A DNA stretch of 64,000 nt from Sporobacter termitidis DSM 10068. GTDB lineage: Bacteria > Bacillota > Clostridia > Oscillospirales > Oscillospiraceae. Within the stretch, counting starts at the first letter, position 1. Every line of letters begins with the position of its first letter. The position numbers and the translations under genes were made by a program. The notes beneath the pieces were generated by a model, which saw only the letters and a list, made by a program, of their open reading frames with translations, searched no databases and was not told where the DNA came from. The stretch is taken from the NCBI RefSeq assembly GCF_900130065.1, contig NZ_FQXV01000001.1, forward strand, positions 216,572 to 280,571, given 5' to 3'. Below, one piece after another: positions 1 to 8,379 of the stretch.

Positions 1-258
1 GAAGAGGACCGCGCCGATGAGCAGCCGGAGCATCGGCGTCGTCTTTTTTGAAATAAGCCCCGAGATAAAACCGCCGATGCAGAACAGGCTCACCGTGATC
101 GTAAAGTTCAGTCCGAGCTGTGCGGCATTCCAGCCGAATTCGTTTTTCAGCGGCGCGTTCAGGATCGACCAGGCGTAGATGATGCCCGCAAACAGCAGGA
201 CGATGACACCGACGACGAGCTGTACCCATCTGACATTGATGTTGACCTTTTTTTCCAT
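1..258 (-). CDS. MFS transporter, OxlT-like (partial, 3' end outside window)
   Basis: The first 86 codons of a membrane transporter are visible. It begins MEKKVNINVRW, runs into one hydrophobic helix (about residues 13-30), then the stretch WSILNAPLKNEFGW that is typical of the oxalate/formate antiporter branch of the major facilitator superfamily, then a second helix with GGFISG and the start of a third. The start is the ATG at 258-256, preceded by a GGGGGAGAAA ribosome site. It lies 27 bp downstream of an acyl-CoA ligase on the same strand, so the two are probably one operon and the transporter may import or exchange the carboxylic acid that the ligase activates. The substrate cannot be read from this fragment. 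Confidence 0.75.
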   Translation of the reverse strand, partial: MEKKVNINVRWVQLVVGVIVLLFAGIIYAWSILNAPLKNEFGWNAAQLGLNFTITVSLFCIGGFISGLISKKTTPMLRLLIGAVLF

Positions 259-285
259 ACTTTCTCCCCCAAATTTTATATGCGG

Positions 286-1920
286 TCAGCCTTTGTTTTG
301 TGTTGCAACGATGCTATCGGCACCGTAGGTCACCCGGAGTTTTGGTTTTTCGATCTTGCCCGTGGGATTGCGCGGGACCTTTGCAAAGATGATCCTGTGC
401 GGGCGCTTGTAGCGGGGCAGCTCATGGCAGAACGCCATGACGCTCTCCTCGGTGCAGGTGTGGTCCTGCTTTACTTCGATAATGGCCGCCGAGATCTCGC
501 CCAGCCTCTTGTCCGGCAGCCCAATAACGGCCACGTCCTTGATATCGGGATGCGCGCTTAAAAAGTTTTCGATCTGCACGGGGTAGATGTTCTCGCCGCC
601 CGTGATGATAACGTCCTTCTTGCGGTCCACGAGAAAGATAAAGCCGTCCTCGTCCTCCTGTGCCATATCGCCCGTGTAAAGCCAGCCGTCCTTCAGCGTC
701 TCGGCGGTCGCCTTCGGATCGTTAAAGTAGCACTCCATGACGCCGGGGCCCCTGACGCACAGCTCGCCCACGCCGCCCTTTTTGACGATACTGCCGTTTT
801 CGTCCACGATCTTCACTTCCCAGCCGTAACCGGGCACGCCGATGGCGCCCACCTTGTGGATGTTCTCCACGCCCAGATGGACGCAGCCGGGGCCAATGGA
901 CTCGGACAAGCCGTAATTCGTGTCATACTGATGGTTGGGGAAATACTGCTTCCAGCGCTTTACGAGGCTCTGGGGCACGGGCTGCGCGCCGATGTGCATA
1001 AGCCGCCACTGGCTCAGCTGGTAGTCTTCAATTTTCAAGTCCCCCCTGTCCAGCGCGTTGAGAATATCCTGCGCCCAGGGCACCAAAAGCCAGACAATAG
1101 TGCACTTTTCGCTGGAGACCGCTTCAAATATGTATTTCGGGTCCGTTCCCTTCAGGAGGATGCCCTTTCCGCCTACGAGAAAGCTGCCGAACCAGTGCAT
1201 TTTTGCGCCCGTGTGGTACAGGGGCGGAATGCAGAGGAAAATGTCGTCCTTCGTCTGGCCGTGATGGGCCTGCTCGCAGGCGCAGGCGTGCATCAGACTG
1301 CGGTGCTTGTGCAGTATCGCCTTCGGGAAGCCGGTGGTACCCGAGGAGAAGTAGATGGCCGCGTCGTCCTCGTCGGTAAGCCTTATATCCGGCGAGGCGC
1401 TGGAGCAGTCGGCCGTCAAGAGGCTGTAATCCTCGGCAAAGGGCGGGCATTCGCCGCCGCCGGTGTACAACAGCATGCGCTTGTGGTTGATCTCCTCGGC
1501 AATCTCCTCGATACGCCCGATAAACTCCGGCCCGAAGACGAGCGCATCCGCCTCCGCCAGCGTGAGACAATATTTGATCTCCTCGGAGGTATATCTGAAA
1601 TTCATCGGCACGGCCAGCGCGCCGGTTTTTAAAACGCCGAAATAGATCGGCAGCCACTCCAGGCCGTTCATCATGAGAATGGCGACCTTGTTTCCCTTTT
1701 TGATGCCGCTGCCCAGAAGAAAGTTGGCGAACCTGTTGGCCTTCTCGTTAAAAATGTTCCAGGTGATCTCCCGGCGGTAATACGGCGCGTGGGACGGCTC
1801 GATCAGCTCGTACTCCTTCCACGTATGGCGCTTTTCATGGCGCTCGGGATTGATCTCCACAAGGCACACGTCGTTCCCGTACAGCGCGCAGTTCTTCTCA
1901 AGGATTTCCGTAATCGGCAT
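286..1920 (-). CDS. AMP-forming acyl-CoA synthetase/ligase
   Basis: A 544-residue member of the ANL adenylate-forming family, which activates a carboxylic acid with ATP to an acyl-AMP and then to the CoA thioester. The P-loop YFSSGTTGFPK (A3), the YGLSES motif (A5), GWLYTGDMA (A7), DRKKDVIITGGENIYP (A8) and the C-terminal catalytic lysine in PTGKIEK (A10) are all present, so it should be active. Full length fits the family. I chose the ATG at 1920 over the upstream in-frame ATG at 1935 because GGAGAA lies six bases before it. The acid is unknown; medium-chain or aromatic acids are equally possible. It precedes an MFS transporter gene, suggesting coupled uptake and activation. Confidence 0.88.
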   Translation of the reverse strand: MPITEILEKNCALYGNDVCLVEINPERHEKRHTWKEYELIEPSHAPYYRREITWNIFNEKANRFANFLLGSGIKKGNKVAILMMNGLEWLPIYFGVLKTGALAVPMNFRYTSEEIKYCLTLAEADALVFGPEFIGRIEEIAEEINHKRMLLYTGGGECPPFAEDYSLLTADCSSASPDIRLTDEDDAAIYFSSGTTGFPKAILHKHRSLMHACACEQAHHGQTKDDIFLCIPPLYHTGAKMHWFGSFLVGGKGILLKGTDPKYIFEAVSSEKCTIVWLLVPWAQDILNALDRGDLKIEDYQLSQWRLMHIGAQPVPQSLVKRWKQYFPNHQYDTNYGLSESIGPGCVHLGVENIHKVGAIGVPGYGWEVKIVDENGSIVKKGGVGELCVRGPGVMECYFNDPKATAETLKDGWLYTGDMAQEDEDGFIFLVDRKKDVIITGGENIYPVQIENFLSAHPDIKDVAVIGLPDKRLGEISAAIIEVKQDHTCTEESVMAFCHELPRYKRPHRIIFAKVPRNPTGKIEKPKLRVTYGADSIVATQNKG

Positions 1921-2169
1921 CGCGATTTCTCCCATCGTCTATCACAATAATCATTTATTAATATTGTAAAACTTTAGTTCTTTAAATTCCCTAGGATTTA
2001 AATCGTTGAAGAAACTTTAGCAAAGAACCACACGTTTGTCAATAGGCAAGAAACTTGGGCTGGCGCTTCAGGAATCGCCCGCCGCTCCCCCCGGCCACTT
2101 TACAAAATTCCGGCTTGATGATAACATTCAAATATTAAAACCGGCAGGACATGGCAAAGGAGCATAGAG

Positions 2170-4443
2170 ATGCGCAAGCTCGCCACCGCGGCTGTTTCGT
2201 TTTCCGGCGCGCTGTTTATGGCGCACTATCTCCTGCCTGACCACGCGCTGCTCATCAGCGCCGCCGTTTGCGCGGTGTTGTCCCTTGCCGGGCTTCTATT
2301 CAGGTCCGACACGCGGCTGCGCATTTTTCTCGTCTGCCTCGGCCTCGCCGCCGGCTTTTTGTGGACTGACGCGTACACGGCCCTTTTCTTCGCCCCGGCG
2401 AAAGCCCTCAATGGGAAAACCGAAAGCGTCACGGCCGTCGTGACCGGCTATCCCGGCGAAACTGATTACGGGTCAAAGGTCACCGTGAGCGTCCGCGTCC
2501 CCGGCCGCCCGTCCCTCAAAACGCAGCTTTACGTCTACGACGCCGCGCCGGACTTAACGCCGGGAAACACAATCGAATTTACCGGGAAATTTCGTCTGGC
2601 GGACACGGTCTACGGCGAGAATACGGACACGTTCCTGTCCAAGGGCGTCTTTCTCTCTGCGTCGTTGAAAGGCGATATCACAGTCACAGGCGCCGGCGCG
2701 TCCCCGCGCTATATCCCTGCCGTGCTCGCCCACGCCGTCACGGAAAAGCTGAAGGAAATTTTCCCCGCCGACGTCTCCGGTTTCATGCGGGCGCTCATCA
2801 TCGGGGACACGTCCGGCCTTTCCCAGGACACGGCCTTGTCCGGTGCGCTCTCGACCACGGGCACCGCGCACATCATCGCCGTCTCGGGCATGAACGTGGC
2901 CTTCCTGATGGGCGTTCTGGGCGTACTAATCAAAAACAAACGGCTGCTGGCCGCCGTCGGGATCCCGGTCGTTTTCCTGTTCATGGCTGTTGTGGGCTTC
3001 ATGGCGCCGGTGACGCGGGCCGGTATCATGCAGCTTTTTCTCCTGGCCGCCCCGCTTTTGAAGCGCGAGACGGACGGCGTCACCTCGCTTTCCGCATCGC
3101 TGCTGATCATTCTGCTCTTCAACCCCTTTGCCGTCGGCAGCGCCGGGCTCCAGCTCTCATTTTCCGCCACGCTGGGCATCCTTCTTTTGACGGGAAAGCT
3201 GTACGACTGGCTGGAAAGGCCCCTGCGCGACAGGAAGATCTATGGGCATCCGCTCTTCAGAAAGCCCGTACGCTTTGTCCTCGGCACGCTGGCGACGACG
3301 GCCGGCGCGCTCGTCTTCTCCCTGCCGCTCATCGCGCTGCACTTCGGCACCGTCTCCCTGATCGCGCCGCTGTCCAATATCGCCGTCCTGTGGGCGGTGG
3401 AGCTGACCTTTATCGGCGGGATCGTCGCCGTCGCGGCGGCCTTTCTGTTCGCGCCCGCCGGCGCCGCCGCCGCTTTTATCGTCGCGCTGCCGGCCCGGTT
3501 TATCGTCAATGCTATTATCGGCCTGGGGCGGGTCCCCTTTGCCGCCGTGTTCACCTCGAACCCCGCCATTGCCGCCTGGCTTGTCACCGCCTATCTGATG
3601 CTGGTCGTCTTCGTGATGCTCAGGGCCCGGGCACGGCAGCTTCTGCTGCCGGCCTGCCTGTCCTTAGCAACGCTTTGCCTCGTTCTGATCCTCACAGCCT
3701 CCTTCTCGGACAGGCGTGGACTTTCCGTCACGGCCCTGGATGTGGGCCAAGGTCAGTGCATCGTCGTCACCTCCGGCAGCTACACCGAGGTCGTGGACTG
3801 CGGCAGCACCAGCGGCAAGGACGCCGGCGATATCCTCACAAAATACCTCCAGAGCCATGGCCGGACAACAATCGACCTGCTGGTCCTGACGCATTATCAC
3901 GAGGACCATGCCGGCGGCGTCCAGGAGGTTTTGGAACGCAACAAGGTCGCCGCCCTTGCCGTGCCGGACCCGTCCATCGACACCGGCGCCCTGCCCGGGG
4001 AAATCCTGGAGCTGGCCGCCGATAAGGGCGTGCGGATTCTGACGGTGACGCAAGATACGCGCGTTAACTGCGGCGGCGAGACCGTCACCCTCTACGCGCC
4101 CATCGGCGGCTCCGATGAAAATGAGCGCGGCCTGGCGATCCTTTGTTCGGAAGGCGGCTTTGACGCACTCATCACCGGGGATATGAGCGCCGGCATCGAG
4201 CGCCGCCTTGTCGCCGCCGAGCGGCTGCCCGACATCGAGGTTCTGATTGCCGGCCACCATGGCTCGAAGACCTCCACCTCCGACACGCTGCTGAGCGCCG
4301 TCACACCGGAGGTCGCCCTCATCTCCGTGGGCTACAATTCCTACGGCCACCCCGCCCCCGAAACGCTCCAAAAGCTGGCGCTGGCCGGCATCGCCACATA
4401 CAGGACGGACCGGGACGGCACCGTCACGGTAAACGCGCCGTGA
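2170..4443 (+). CDS. comEC: DNA internalisation competence protein ComEC/Rec2
   Basis: A 757-residue inner-membrane channel protein for uptake of transforming single-stranded DNA. The N-terminus has several helices and an OB-like DUF4131 segment (about residues 25-170). The central competence domain begins near residue 200 with the typical GDTSGLS and AVSGMN motifs and carries many membrane spans to about residue 500. The C-terminal third is a metallo-beta-lactamase fold with DVGQGQ, the metal motif THYHEDHAGG, ITGD and AGHHGS. AAAGGAG lies seven bases before the ATG. No other competence gene is nearby, and comEC is often isolated in Clostridia. It is followed closely by holA on the same strand, a common Firmicutes arrangement. 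Confidence 0.92.
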   Translation: MRKLATAAVSFSGALFMAHYLLPDHALLISAAVCAVLSLAGLLFRSDTRLRIFLVCLGLAAGFLWTDAYTALFFAPAKALNGKTESVTAVVTGYPGETDYGSKVTVSVRVPGRPSLKTQLYVYDAAPDLTPGNTIEFTGKFRLADTVYGENTDTFLSKGVFLSASLKGDITVTGAGASPRYIPAVLAHAVTEKLKEIFPADVSGFMRALIIGDTSGLSQDTALSGALSTTGTAHIIAVSGMNVAFLMGVLGVLIKNKRLLAAVGIPVVFLFMAVVGFMAPVTRAGIMQLFLLAAPLLKRETDGVTSLSASLLIILLFNPFAVGSAGLQLSFSATLGILLLTGKLYDWLERPLRDRKIYGHPLFRKPVRFVLGTLATTAGALVFSLPLIALHFGTVSLIAPLSNIAVLWAVELTFIGGIVAVAAAFLFAPAGAAAAFIVALPARFIVNAIIGLGRVPFAAVFTSNPAIAAWLVTAYLMLVVFVMLRARARQLLLPACLSLATLCLVLILTASFSDRRGLSVTALDVGQGQCIVVTSGSYTEVVDCGSTSGKDAGDILTKYLQSHGRTTIDLLVLTHYHEDHAGGVQEVLERNKVAALAVPDPSIDTGALPGEILELAADKGVRILTVTQDTRVNCGGETVTLYAPIGGSDENERGLAILCSEGGFDALITGDMSAGIERRLVAAERLPDIEVLIAGHHGSKTSTSDTLLSAVTPEVALISVGYNSYGHPAPETLQKLALAGIATYRTDRDGTVTVNAP

Positions 4444-4480
4444 ACCGGCCGCGGCCATTATGAACAATACGAGGTACAGC

Positions 4481-5527
4481 ATGGCACCAAGAAAGAATGA
4501 CAATCTCGAATTTGAAGCGCTGAAGACGGCCGTTGCCGCCGGGCAGCCGGACAGGCTCTACGTTTTCCACGGAGAGGAACGCTACCTGCTGGAAAATTAT
4601 CTTGAACAGATCAGAAAGTGCCTGACCGGCACCTTTTCCGAATTCAATTACAGGCGCTACGAGGGGCAGGGCCTGACGGCCGACACACTGGCCGCCGCCT
4701 GCGACACGCTGCCCGCCTTTGCCGAGCGCACGCTGATCGAGGTGCACGACTTCGACCTGTTCAAGGGCGGCGAGGACGCCAAGCAGAAGCTTATCGCGCT
4801 CCTGTCCGACCTGCCCGATTACGCCTGCCTCATTTTCGTCTGCGATACGATCGAATGGAAGCCGGACGGCCGGCAGAAGCTGGCGGAAGTGATCAAAAAG
4901 AACGCCAGAGTCGTAGAATTCCCCGTTCAGGAGCAGTCAAAGGTCATCAGCTGGATCAAAAAGCACTTTGCCTCCAACGGCAGGACCATCGACACGCCAA
5001 CGGCGGAGCATCTCGCCGTTCTCACGGGCGGCCTGATGACAGCACTGAATCAGGAGATCGAAAAGGTCTGCGATTACACCGGCGAGCGCGTCATCACCCG
5101 CGCGCATCTGGACGCCGTCGTCACGCCGGTGCTGGACGCTGTCGTCTACAAGCTGACGGACCACATTGCCGCCGGCAGCTTCAGCGCGGCCGCCGGCGTC
5201 CTGTACGAGCTTTTCTGTATGCACGAGCCGCCGCAGCTGCTGATCTATTCGATCACGCTCAAGCTGCGTCAGCTCCTGGCCGCGCGCCTGTGTTATGAGC
5301 GCGGTCTCGGGGAAAAGGATTTGATGAAGCTGTGCGCGATCCGGTTCGAGTTTCAGGCGCGGAACCTCCTGTCCAGCGCGCGGAAGACGACGGTGCCGGA
5401 GTGCCGCAGGGCCGTTCTTTTGAGTGCGGAAACGGCGCACCGGATGATCACCGTCGGGGACGCGGAGGCCCGCCTGACGGAACTGCTCATCCAGCTGGCC
5501 GAAAACAGGCGGCGGGCACGCGCATGA
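4481..5527 (+). CDS. holA: DNA polymerase III subunit delta
   Basis: The clamp-loader delta subunit, about 348 residues, which opens the beta sliding clamp. The N-terminal AAA+-like domain shows LYVFHGEERYLLENYL and later FVCDTIEWKPDGRQKL; the C-terminal domain contains the family stretch LLIYSITLKLRQLLAARL. As usual for delta, no intact Walker A is present. I start at the ATG at 4481, which has GAGG six bases upstream, rather than the ATG at 4460, which lacks a ribosome site. The stop codon overlaps the start of rnmV (ATGA), so the two genes are translationally coupled. Confidence 0.9.
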   Translation: MAPRKNDNLEFEALKTAVAAGQPDRLYVFHGEERYLLENYLEQIRKCLTGTFSEFNYRRYEGQGLTADTLAAACDTLPAFAERTLIEVHDFDLFKGGEDAKQKLIALLSDLPDYACLIFVCDTIEWKPDGRQKLAEVIKKNARVVEFPVQEQSKVISWIKKHFASNGRTIDTPTAEHLAVLTGGLMTALNQEIEKVCDYTGERVITRAHLDAVVTPVLDAVVYKLTDHIAAGSFSAAAGVLYELFCMHEPPQLLIYSITLKLRQLLAARLCYERGLGEKDLMKLCAIRFEFQARNLLSSARKTTVPECRRAVLLSAETAHRMITVGDAEARLTELLIQLAENRRRARA

Positions 5528-6123
5528 TGAAGGTGCGTGAGATCATCGTCGTGGAGGGCCGCTACGACAAGAACACCGTCAGCCAGGCCGTGGACGGCAC
5601 CATTATCGAAACGTCCGGCTACGGTATTTTTTCGGATACGGAAAAAATGAATCTTCTGCGCAAGCTGGCAGAAAAGCGCGGCCTCATCATCCTGACGGAC
5701 AGCGACAGCGCCGGTTTTCTGATCCGCGGCCATCTGAAAGGACAGCTGAACGGCCTGAACGTCAAGCACGCCTATATCCCGGACGTCTACGGCCGGGAAA
5801 AACGCAAGCGCACCGCCTCAAAGGAGGGCAAGCTCGGCGTCGAGGGCATGCGCCGGGACGTCATTATCGGCGCGCTCCTCAGGGCCGGCGCCACGGTCGA
5901 CAATGGAGAAAGTCCGGAGAAATCGCCGTCCATTACTAAGACGGACCTGTATTTTGCCGGCCTGTCCGGGACGGACGGCAGCGCGGAGCGGCGGTTGGCT
6001 CTTCTGAAAAAGCTCGATCTGCCGGAGCATCTGTCGGCGGGCGGCCTGCTGGACGTCCTCAACGCGCTTTATACGAAAGAGGAGTTCCTGATGTTCGCCG
6101 CGGAGCTGCAGCATAATCATTAA
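5524..6123 (+). CDS. rnmV: Ribonuclease M5 (5S rRNA maturation)
   Basis: A TOPRIM-domain endoribonuclease of 199 residues that trims the 5S rRNA precursor in low-GC Gram-positives. The TOPRIM signature VVEGRYDKNTV (catalytic Glu near residue 11) and the DSD-type acidic motif LTDSDSAGF are visible, followed by the C-terminal DUF4093 region. The start overlaps the holA stop codon; a second ATG three bases further on is equally possible. The gene usually sits beside ksgA, but here it is coupled to holA instead and no ksgA is in the window. Confidence 0.85.
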   Translation: MMKVREIIVVEGRYDKNTVSQAVDGTIIETSGYGIFSDTEKMNLLRKLAEKRGLIILTDSDSAGFLIRGHLKGQLNGLNVKHAYIPDVYGREKRKRTASKEGKLGVEGMRRDVIIGALLRAGATVDNGESPEKSPSITKTDLYFAGLSGTDGSAERRLALLKKLDLPEHLSAGGLLDVLNALYTKEEFLMFAAELQHNH

Positions 6124-6302
6124 AAATCGCTGCCTTTTTTTGTACGGCATCAATCTGTTGATATGCAGCGCGCCGTGTTCCACAATATTTTGTGCATCCG
6201 TCGTACACCGTCGATTTTTTACGAAATGTTTACGTAGTCATCCGCGTTTTGTTATGCCATAATTTTCATATGGTCATCAAAAACAATCAGGAGTTGTATA
6301 CG

Positions 6303-6587
6303 ATGCGTCATATGGAGATTTGCAGAAAAAACGCGATGCTTCACCCCGGGCAGAACAACACACTTGTGTATTACATCGTCGTCAATGACCTTAAAGATTT
6401 TGCCAATGACTTTGCGTGCGAGATTTACGGCGCCGGAGTGACGATCGTTGAAACCGGCGAAACGGAAATCGTGTCGGACGTAACGTTCAGCAAAAACGAA
6501 ATCTTCTCCCTGATCAAGCTTTTATCCGATCATTTGGTGACCCCCGTGGCCGTCAGCGACGTGGTCAGCGACTGGCTGTGCCAGTAG
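6303..6587 (+). CDS. Small hypothetical protein (DUF6514-like)
   Basis: A 94-residue soluble protein of unknown function starting MRHMEICRKN. It resembles short clostridial proteins annotated as DUF6514, though I recognise this only loosely. The middle has the alternating pattern FACEIYGAGVTIVETGETEIVSD of a small beta sheet, with a helical C-terminus. The start at 6303 is chosen because AGGAG lies nine bases upstream; the open frame extends to 6192, but that part reads like untranslated DNA. A strong terminator follows directly, so the gene is a monocistron. Confidence 0.6.
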   Translation: MRHMEICRKNAMLHPGQNNTLVYYIVVNDLKDFANDFACEIYGAGVTIVETGETEIVSDVTFSKNEIFSLIKLLSDHLVTPVAVSDVVSDWLCQ

Positions 6588-6616
6588 CGCCGGCATCTGA
6601 CAAGTTATCTAAAATG

Positions 6617-6661
6617 AGCAGGGGTATGCCTCGTTTTTTGTGGCATACCCCTGCTTTTTTT
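6617..6661 (+). terminator. Intrinsic terminator
   Basis: A perfect 14-bp stem (6617-6630 with 6642-6655) enclosing an 11-base loop and running into a T tract. It ends the small gene at 6303-6587. Confidence 0.9.
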
Positions 6662-6662
6662 A

Positions 6663-6692
6663 TGTACACAGCACCAGGTTTTGTGTTATAAT
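6663..6692 (+). promoter_or_regulatory. Probable sigma-A promoter of nrdR
   Basis: TATAAT at 6687-6692 with TGTACA 18 bp upstream (6663-6668), directly after the preceding terminator and 67 bp before nrdR. The -10 is perfect and the -35 matches four of six positions. Confidence 0.55.
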
Positions 6693-6759
6693 AAATATTA
6701 TTTCATTCAGCCGGACTTGCAAGCTCGCGCGCTTATAAATACAGATCGGAGGCCACAAC

Positions 6760-7215
6760 ATGAAATGTCCATATTGCGGTTATTCTGAAAGCCGCGTCAT
6801 AGATTCGAGACCTGCCGAGGAAGGCGCCACGATCCGGCGCCGCCGCGAGTGCCTCTCCTGTCAGAAGCGGTTCACCACGTATGAAATCATGGAGCGCGTG
6901 CCGCTGATCGTCATTAAAAAAGACGGAAGCCGGCAGACCTTCGATAAAATGAAAATCTTAAACGGCATGCTCCGGGCCTGTGAAAAGCGGCCCGTAGCCC
7001 TGGCCGATCTGCAGCGCGCAGTAGACGAGATCGAGCAGGAGCTGCAGAACTCGCTGGAGCGCGAGATCGAGTCCGCCGCCATCGGCGAGCTCGTCATGAA
7101 AAAGCTGAAGACGCTGGACGAGGTCGCCTACGTCCGCTTCGCGTCTGTTTACCGGCAGTTCAAGGATCTCAACACGTTTATGGAGGAGCTCAACAAGCTC
7201 CTGATCGACAAATAG
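6760..7215 (+). CDS. nrdR: Transcriptional repressor NrdR
   Basis: A 151-residue zinc-ribbon plus ATP-cone repressor of ribonucleotide reductase genes. The N-terminal zinc finger uses CPYCG (C3, C6) and CLSCQ (C31, C34), with the conserved [15 protein letters not shown] between them. The ATP-cone begins near residue 49 ([12 protein letters not shown]) and binds ATP or dATP to set repressor activity. Length and motifs match the family exactly. Start at ATG 6760 after AGATCGGAGG. No ribonucleotide reductase gene lies in the window, so its targets are elsewhere. Confidence 0.95.
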   Translation: MKCPYCGYSESRVIDSRPAEEGATIRRRRECLSCQKRFTTYEIMERVPLIVIKKDGSRQTFDKMKILNGMLRACEKRPVALADLQRAVDEIEQELQNSLEREIESAAIGELVMKKLKTLDEVAYVRFASVYRQFKDLNTFMEELNKLLIDK

Positions 7216-7221
7216 CGCCGG

Positions 7222-7602
7222 TCAGAAGATACTGCCGATTTTGATCTGCTCGATGGCGGATATGCTCTGCATCCGAGAAATGGCCGCTTCGGCGGCGCCT
7301 TTCGCGGCGCCCTCCTCTTTGGCGTATATCTCCTCCATGAAGCCGTAGATGGCGTCCATTGCCGTTTCCACCTCCGGGTGCCGGAGCACCAGATGCGTGT
7401 ATGTGTCGCTGTCGGACCACAGCCGGGCCGCTTCTTCCGCTTTTTTTTCGGCCGTCTCCCAGTCGCCCTGCCCGGCGTATTTTTCCGAATCCTCGATCAG
7501 GTTTACCACGTTGTCCGTCAGCTTCGTCAGGAAATGGATGTTGACGATGGCCGCCGCCAGCATGAGGACCAGGAAACAGCCGATGAAGATTTCCTTTTTC
7601 AT
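7222..7602 (-). CDS. DUF4363 family membrane-anchored protein
   Basis: A 126-residue protein with one N-terminal membrane helix (KEIFIGCFLVLMLAAAIVNI) and an outward helical domain rich in Glu and Ala. It belongs to the DUF4363 family, which in clostridia is typically encoded next to a DUF421 protein, as here. I start at the ATG at 7602, which overlaps the DUF421 stop codon (ATGA) and has AAGGA nine bases upstream, not at the TTG at 7608. Function is unknown; the pairing suggests joint action at the membrane, possibly in spore membranes. Confidence 0.75.
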   Translation of the reverse strand: MKKEIFIGCFLVLMLAAAIVNIHFLTKLTDNVVNLIEDSEKYAGQGDWETAEKKAEEAARLWSDSDTYTHLVLRHPEVETAMDAIYGFMEEIYAKEEGAAKGAAEAAISRMQSISAIEQIKIGSIF

Positions 7603-8288
7603 TGACAATTATCCTTTACAGCAAAATAGATGCGGCTGGATTCGTCCACGGTCATCAGGTAGACGTCCCGGGGCGCGGCGATATTCCTGTTTTTCAGCTG
7701 CTTTTTCAGCCAGACCTCGTTAAAGCCCATCTTCTGCAGGTTATCGCTGATCACCCTGCCGTTATTGATGACGATGACAGGATAGCCCACGTCGTTCGTG
7801 GGCAGGTTCATCTGCTTCGGCGTCAGCGGCGCCTGATCCGTATAGAGCACCGTCGACAGCGTGCCGTCCGTTTCGAGAATACCGTACTTGACGGTGCTGA
7901 TGTCGACGATATTTTTTTTCCGCAGCTGCTCCGAAAGCTCGTCCGGCGTCATCCGGTTCTTTTTCATTTCCTTTTGGATGATCTTGCCCTGATGGATGAT
8001 CACGTTCGGCTTGCCGCAGATGAACGCGCGGAACCGGATGCTTTTGACGACGCCCGCCGTGATCAGCACCTCGCAGCATAAAAGCGTCAGGACGGGGATC
8101 AACCCGTACAAAAGCGGCGTTCCGATGTCCTGCAAAGGGTGCGCGGCCAGGTCGGAGATCAAAACGGCCACGACAAGCTCCGCCGGCTCCAGCTCGCCCA
8201 GTTGCCGTTTGCCCATGATCCGGAGCGAGACGACGATGGCCGCGTACAATATGAGAGTTCTGATAATCGCTATTGCCAACAATATCAC
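7599..8288 (-). CDS. DUF421 membrane protein (YetF/YcaP type)
   Basis: A 229-residue protein with three N-terminal membrane helices (about residues 3-80), the family sequence LRIMGKRQLGELEPAELV, and a soluble C-terminal domain with IHQGKI and the YPVIVINNGRVI stretch. This is the YetF/YcaP family, partly linked in Bacillus to spore membranes and germination but of unknown biochemical role. The GTG at 8288 has no room for a ribosome site; one of the TTG codons at 8282 or 8279 after AGGTG is a realistic alternative. It is coupled to the DUF4363 gene downstream. Confidence 0.8.
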   Translation of the reverse strand: MILLAIAIIRTLILYAAIVVSLRIMGKRQLGELEPAELVVAVLISDLAAHPLQDIGTPLLYGLIPVLTLLCCEVLITAGVVKSIRFRAFICGKPNVIIHQGKIIQKEMKKNRMTPDELSEQLRKKNIVDISTVKYGILETDGTLSTVLYTDQAPLTPKQMNLPTNDVGYPVIVINNGRVISDNLQKMGFNEVWLKKQLKNRNIAAPRDVYLMTVDESSRIYFAVKDNCQ

Positions 8289-8379
8289 ACCTGTCTGAGT
8301 TTTACGCAGATAGTAGTATAACCTCGACAGCGCATGTTATGTCCGGCGCGGCCGGAAAGATTCATTCAAGGAGAAACGT